Positions 60,681-64,000 of a stretch of 64,000 bases of DNA are shown one piece after another. The position numbers and the translations under genes were made by a program. Origin of the DNA: Posidonia oceanica. Taxonomy: Eukaryota > Streptophyta > Magnoliopsida > Alismatales > Posidoniaceae. Location: positions 6,138,001 through 6,202,000 of the forward strand of contig JAZBRS010000044.1 of the NCBI GenBank assembly GCA_037176725.1. Direction: 5' to 3'. Each line of letters opens with the position of its first letter. The stretch's first letter is position 1. Under the pieces are notes generated by a model. The model saw only the letters and a program-made list of their open reading frames with translations, was not told where the DNA came from and did no database searches.

Positions 60681-61090
60681 AAGGGGAACAAGGACGCCAA
60701 TGAGGCTAGTGAATCGGCCAGGATGTTGTTGCTTCTGAGCGTATGCACATATACTACTCTGTCAAATTTCTTCAATAAAGCTATGGCTAAATTGCGGTAT
60801 CCCTGCAGCTTTGGTGAGAGGGTCTTATATTTGTTGAGGACTTGTCGGATGATGGGCTGTGAGTCCCCAGTTACCTTTAGCCTTCTTGCCCCTAGATCGA
60901 GAGCCATTCGTACCCCTCGGATGAGTGCCTCATATTCTGCAATATTATTACTTGCTGAAAAGAGTAGCTGGGCTGCGGTAGGGAGAACAATACCCTCTAG
61001 AGTGAGGAGTGTTGCCCCTATCCTAAAGCCCTACGAGTTCAGTGCTCCATCGAAATGGAGAGTTCATTCTCTGACAAGTGGCATGACACT
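60681..61090 (-). pseudogene. Archaeal-type second RNase H, element 2
   Basis: Acidic residues seen in LHFDGA (about 61050), IAEYEA (60935), TGDSQPII (60865) and NILADSLA (60725), so the catalytic set is complete. TGA at 61066-61064 and TAG near 61033 break the frame. The TGA stands where Trp is usual (TGG to TGA is a G-to-A change on this strand). Confidence 0.83.
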
Positions 61091-62854
61091 ACTGATCGCC
61101 AGTATTTCCTCGTCTGGAAAGTCTGTTGATACTGGCTGATATTCTGACACAAGTAGTCTGGCAAGTTGATCCGCGATAGCCTGCCCCTTGACCGCCTTCT
61201 GAGTGACAAACTGCAGGTCAAATTCAATGAGGAGCATTTGCCATTGTGCTAGCCTTCTAGACAGTGTAGGTTTCTTGAACATGTACTTGATAGGGTCCAT
61301 CTTGGCTACATAGTAGACTTTGTGTGCCAGAAAGTAGTGTCTGAGCTTTTGTGAGGCCCACACTAAGGCTAGGCAGTGTCTCTCGATCTAGGAGTACTTT
61401 CTCTCATACTCAATGAATGTTCTGCTGAGTTAATAAACCGCTTTCTCCTTCCTCCCAGCTTCATCATGTTGTGCTAGGACGACTCCCATCGAGTTATCAG
61501 TGATGGCCAAGTAAAGTAACAATGGCCTCTTAGGGACTAGAGCAGTCAATACTGGAGGATTGAGGAGGTAGAGCTTTAGCTCATCAAAAGCCTTTTGACA
61601 GGTATGATCCCACTTGAACTCTGTACTGCCTTTTAAAAGCTCATAAAATGGTCTACACTTCTCCGCATGCTGAGAGATGAATCTGCGAATGAACTATAGT
61701 CTCCCTATGAGTCCTCTGAGTTCCTTGATATTCTTTGGCGGCAGCAGGGCCGTTATGGCTTTAGCCTTTGTGGGATCTACTTTGATGCCCCTTCTACTCA
61801 CTATGAGGCTGAGTAGCTTTCAGGCAGTGACCCCGAAGACACACTTCTTGGGGTTCATCTTGAGGTTGTACTGGTCTACTCTCTGGAGTACTCTTTCTAG
61901 CGCTTCAAAGTGTCCCTCTCTTGTCTTTGATTTTACTAACAGGTTATCCACATAGCATTCCATGCAATCGTGCCTCATGTCGTGGAAGATTGCCATCATA
62001 GCCCTCTGATAGGTGGCTCCAGCATTCTTTAGTACAAACGGCATAACTATATTGCAATAGGTCCCCCATGGAGTGGTAAACGAGGTCTTCTCCTAATCTT
62101 CCTCTGCCAGTTTGATCTGGTTGTAACCTAAGAAACCATCCATGAACAAGAACATTTCATAGCCTGCAGTGTTGTCTATGAGGATGTCTATATGTGGGAG
62201 AGGGAAATCGTCTTTTGGGCATGCTTCATTGAGGTTCCTGTAGTCAATGCACACGCGCACTTTGCCATCTTTCTTCATCACTAGAACTATGTTGGCAATC
62301 CACTCTGGATACACCACAACTCTGATGAACTTTGCCTTATGCGGTTTGTCTATCTCTTCTTTGACTTTTAAGGCAAGGTTTGGACGTAGATGCCAGAGCT
62401 TCTGCTTCGCTGTCTTTGCACCTGGCTTGAGAGGGAGTCTGTGCTCAACCAGCAGTGATTCAAGCCCGGGCATTTCTCCGTAGGAGAAAGCCAGTACCTT
62501 CGCATATCTTCTGAGTAGCTTTGTCATTCTGGTTCGTTCATCTAAGTTGAGGGCAGAGCTTATCCGAACTGGTCTCGGATCATCTTCAATCCCCAGATTG
62601 ATTTCTTTTGTTTCTTTAGTGGTAGCCTTGGTCTGCTCATCATATTTTTTCATCATTTCTTCAAAGATGGCAGGGTCTACAGATTCTTCTTCATCTGGGT
62701 CCTCTTCTGTATCCACCAGCTCGTAGACTTCATAGTTTCTAGTGTTCTTGCCGGTTGTGTTCGACACTTCTTCGACTAGAAAGATGGCATGTGACGTGGC
62801 TAGCTCCTGTGGTAGCGCCGTGGTGTAATGACATACTTGGACTGTCTGGGTCAC
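61091..62854 (-). pseudogene. Reverse transcriptase plus gypsy RNase H, element 2 (active site altered)
   Basis: Pre-RT (YAKVLAFSYGEMPGLE, about 62480), then RT motifs VYPEWIANIVLVMKKDGKVR, VCIDYRNLNEACPKDDFPLP and FMDGFLGYNQI. TAG at 62095-62093, then MPFVLKNAGATYQRAM in the same frame. The catalytic motif near 61950 is YVDN, not YVDD (GAT-AAC), so one of the two essential aspartates is gone. More stops follow (about 61820, 61695, 61430, 61390). A degenerate first RNase H ends with WASQKLRHYFLAHKV and FVTQKAVKGQAIADQLA. Inactive. Confidence 0.88.
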
Positions 62855-64000
62855 TGGCCCCTTCCTGTTCTAAGTTGTACACTCAGCAGATGGATTAGAT
62901 ACCTTTTGTGAGGACATGGTGGTAGTTATGCCATCCCTGCCACACCCTCAACTACTTTCCCCACTATTATTAGCTAAACTAGGAAGTAAATTACTGGAAA
63001 GTAAATTGTGCGAAAATAAAATGCAGGAATTAAAAGTAGGAAAGAAATTGTTCACAAGGCTAGGGGGATTGCCCCTAGGTTTGCTTCCATGGCGGAAGCG
63101 GCGCGCCATTGGGCGTTAGTCTGTGGCCCCGGCCCCTTCTTGCTTAGAGGGGCAAGGCCGTAGGTCACTGAAGAGGCTGGTGAGTTCACAGAGGGGGTCA
63201 GTGTCCTCTATTTCAGCGTCTTTGGAGGAGATTTCAGAGGAGTCAGTTGCTGAGACGTCCAGAGGCAGGGAAATTTTTGGAGAAGAGGGGAGGACGATGC
63301 CGAGGACCTCTTTTGTGCAGGGGGAAGAGGTTGGCGCTTTTGTCTCAGGATCTGTCAGGATGTCGAGGATGAACGTGTCAGGAACTTCTTCAGAGTGAGG
63401 GGAAGAAGTTGGTGCTGCTGTTGTTGAATCTGCTGGGATGTTGGGAATTGTATCTGCCTCTCGTTTGTCGTGTATCTGTAACCCAACTGATATAAAATGA
63501 TTTGATAAGGACCATGCCAAAGGCTTGCTCAGACTTGAATGCCCGAGGTACCCTAACCCTGTGCTACCACACTCTTTGGGGGTTCCAAGCGCATCTGTCA
63601 TTCCTTGCTCTTGGCGACCAAGTCCCTTCACAGGGATGTACCCTATTTTGAGAAGGATCTCCCATGGCCTCTTCATGTGATCCAAGAAGTGGTACTGGTC
63701 CATATCAATGCTCCGAGGGGTGAAAATCTATTTTACATTGTTTACAGCCTTGGCTGCAGAGCCCTGATTGATGGTGCCGGTGTGGTGGTTGGGATTGTTA
63801 CTAGATTTGCCTCTGCTTCCATTGGCTCATCTCCCAGCACTTTGATTATCTTCCCTTGGTGAGGGAATTTCATACATTGATGGCGTGGGGAGGTGACTGT
63901 CTTGATTTCTTTGATCCATTGGCGCTCTAGAATGAGTCGATATGAGATTGGTGCATCGACTATTATTAATTCTGTATCTGTTTGAAGGGGGCCAATGGTG
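62855..64000 (-). pseudogene. End of protease, G-patch-like motif and linker, element 2 (partial)
   Basis: At the right edge the minus strand reads as the C-terminal part of an aspartic protease (SYRLILERQWIKEIKTV where L-L-G-R-P-W-L is usual, about 63930), then a frame change. An open frame follows at 63703-63116 with the G-patch-like GYIPVKGLGRQEQGM and GLGYLGH, then a Ser/Thr/Pro-rich acidic linker. 62855-63115 links to RT and is G+C-mixed with stops. The protease active site and all of gag lie outside the window. Confidence 0.75.

Larger units (their letters stand above)
48962..64000 (-). mobile_element. Tat-lineage Ty3/gypsy retrotransposon (element 2), 5' part off window
   Basis: Minus-strand order from the right edge: end of protease with G-patch-like motif, RT, gypsy RNase H, archaeal-type RNase H, integrase (ends 59267), an 8.7-kb 3' region, polypurine tract and 3' LTR (50539-48962). 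Domain order and dual RNase H match element 1, but pol is clearly divergent and the LTR is much shorter (1578 versus 6733 bp). The 3' region carries two genes on the plus strand, opposite to pol. It sits in LINE-B. Every coding part is damaged. Confidence 0.88.

Noticed and set aside
1..64000. Host genes, tRNA or rRNA genes
   Set aside because: Both strands were read. Everything recognisable belongs to retrotransposons, LINEs or the satellite array; the only host-like genes are the PMD genes, which sit inside the Tat elements.

Overview
The window looks like plant nuclear DNA, almost certainly heterochromatic, from a species with a repeat-rich genome. I see no host gene, rRNA or tRNA. The plant assignment rests on two Tat-lineage Ty3/gypsy retrotransposons (dual RNase H, protease followed by a G-patch-like motif, plant mobile domain extra genes), L1-type LINEs with a DUF4283-like ORF1 and a zf-RVT-like region, and stop codons that mostly look like C-to-T changes in CG or CHG contexts. 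No species can be named.

Layout. (1) 1-26515, + strand: a very large Ogre/Tat-like element. Its 5' LTR starts before the window; the 3' LTR is complete (19783-26515, 6733 bp). Inside are a tRNA-Arg-like primer binding site, broken gag, protease, RT, two RNase H domains and integrase, then a 5 kb 3' region with a sense-oriented plant mobile domain (PMD) ORF and a 65-bp hairpin tandem repeat. (2) 26516-32131, - strand: LINE-A, into whose ORF2 element 1 inserted. (3) 32132-48521: a tandem array with a unit of about 3.6 kb, each made of a 2.1 kb cassette plus three diverged 540-bp subunits; one unit has lost two subunits. (4) 48522-48961, - strand: the 3' end of LINE-B. (5) 48962-64000, - strand: a second Tat-like element, with its 1578-bp 3' LTR on the left and protease running off the right edge.

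The nesting is symmetrical: an array invaded at each end by a LINE, each LINE in turn invaded by a Tat element, one reading right and the other reading left.

The most unusual content is in the second Tat element. Between its pol and 3' LTR, on the strand opposite to pol, lie two PMD-type genes. One (53583-57934) can be resolved into nine or ten exons with canonical GT-AG introns, all of whose junctions keep the reading frame. Introns can survive reverse transcription only if they are antisense to the element's genomic RNA, which is exactly their orientation. The homologous-type ORF in element 1 is in the sense direction and has no introns. All these genes now carry stop codons, most of which a single C-to-T change would explain.
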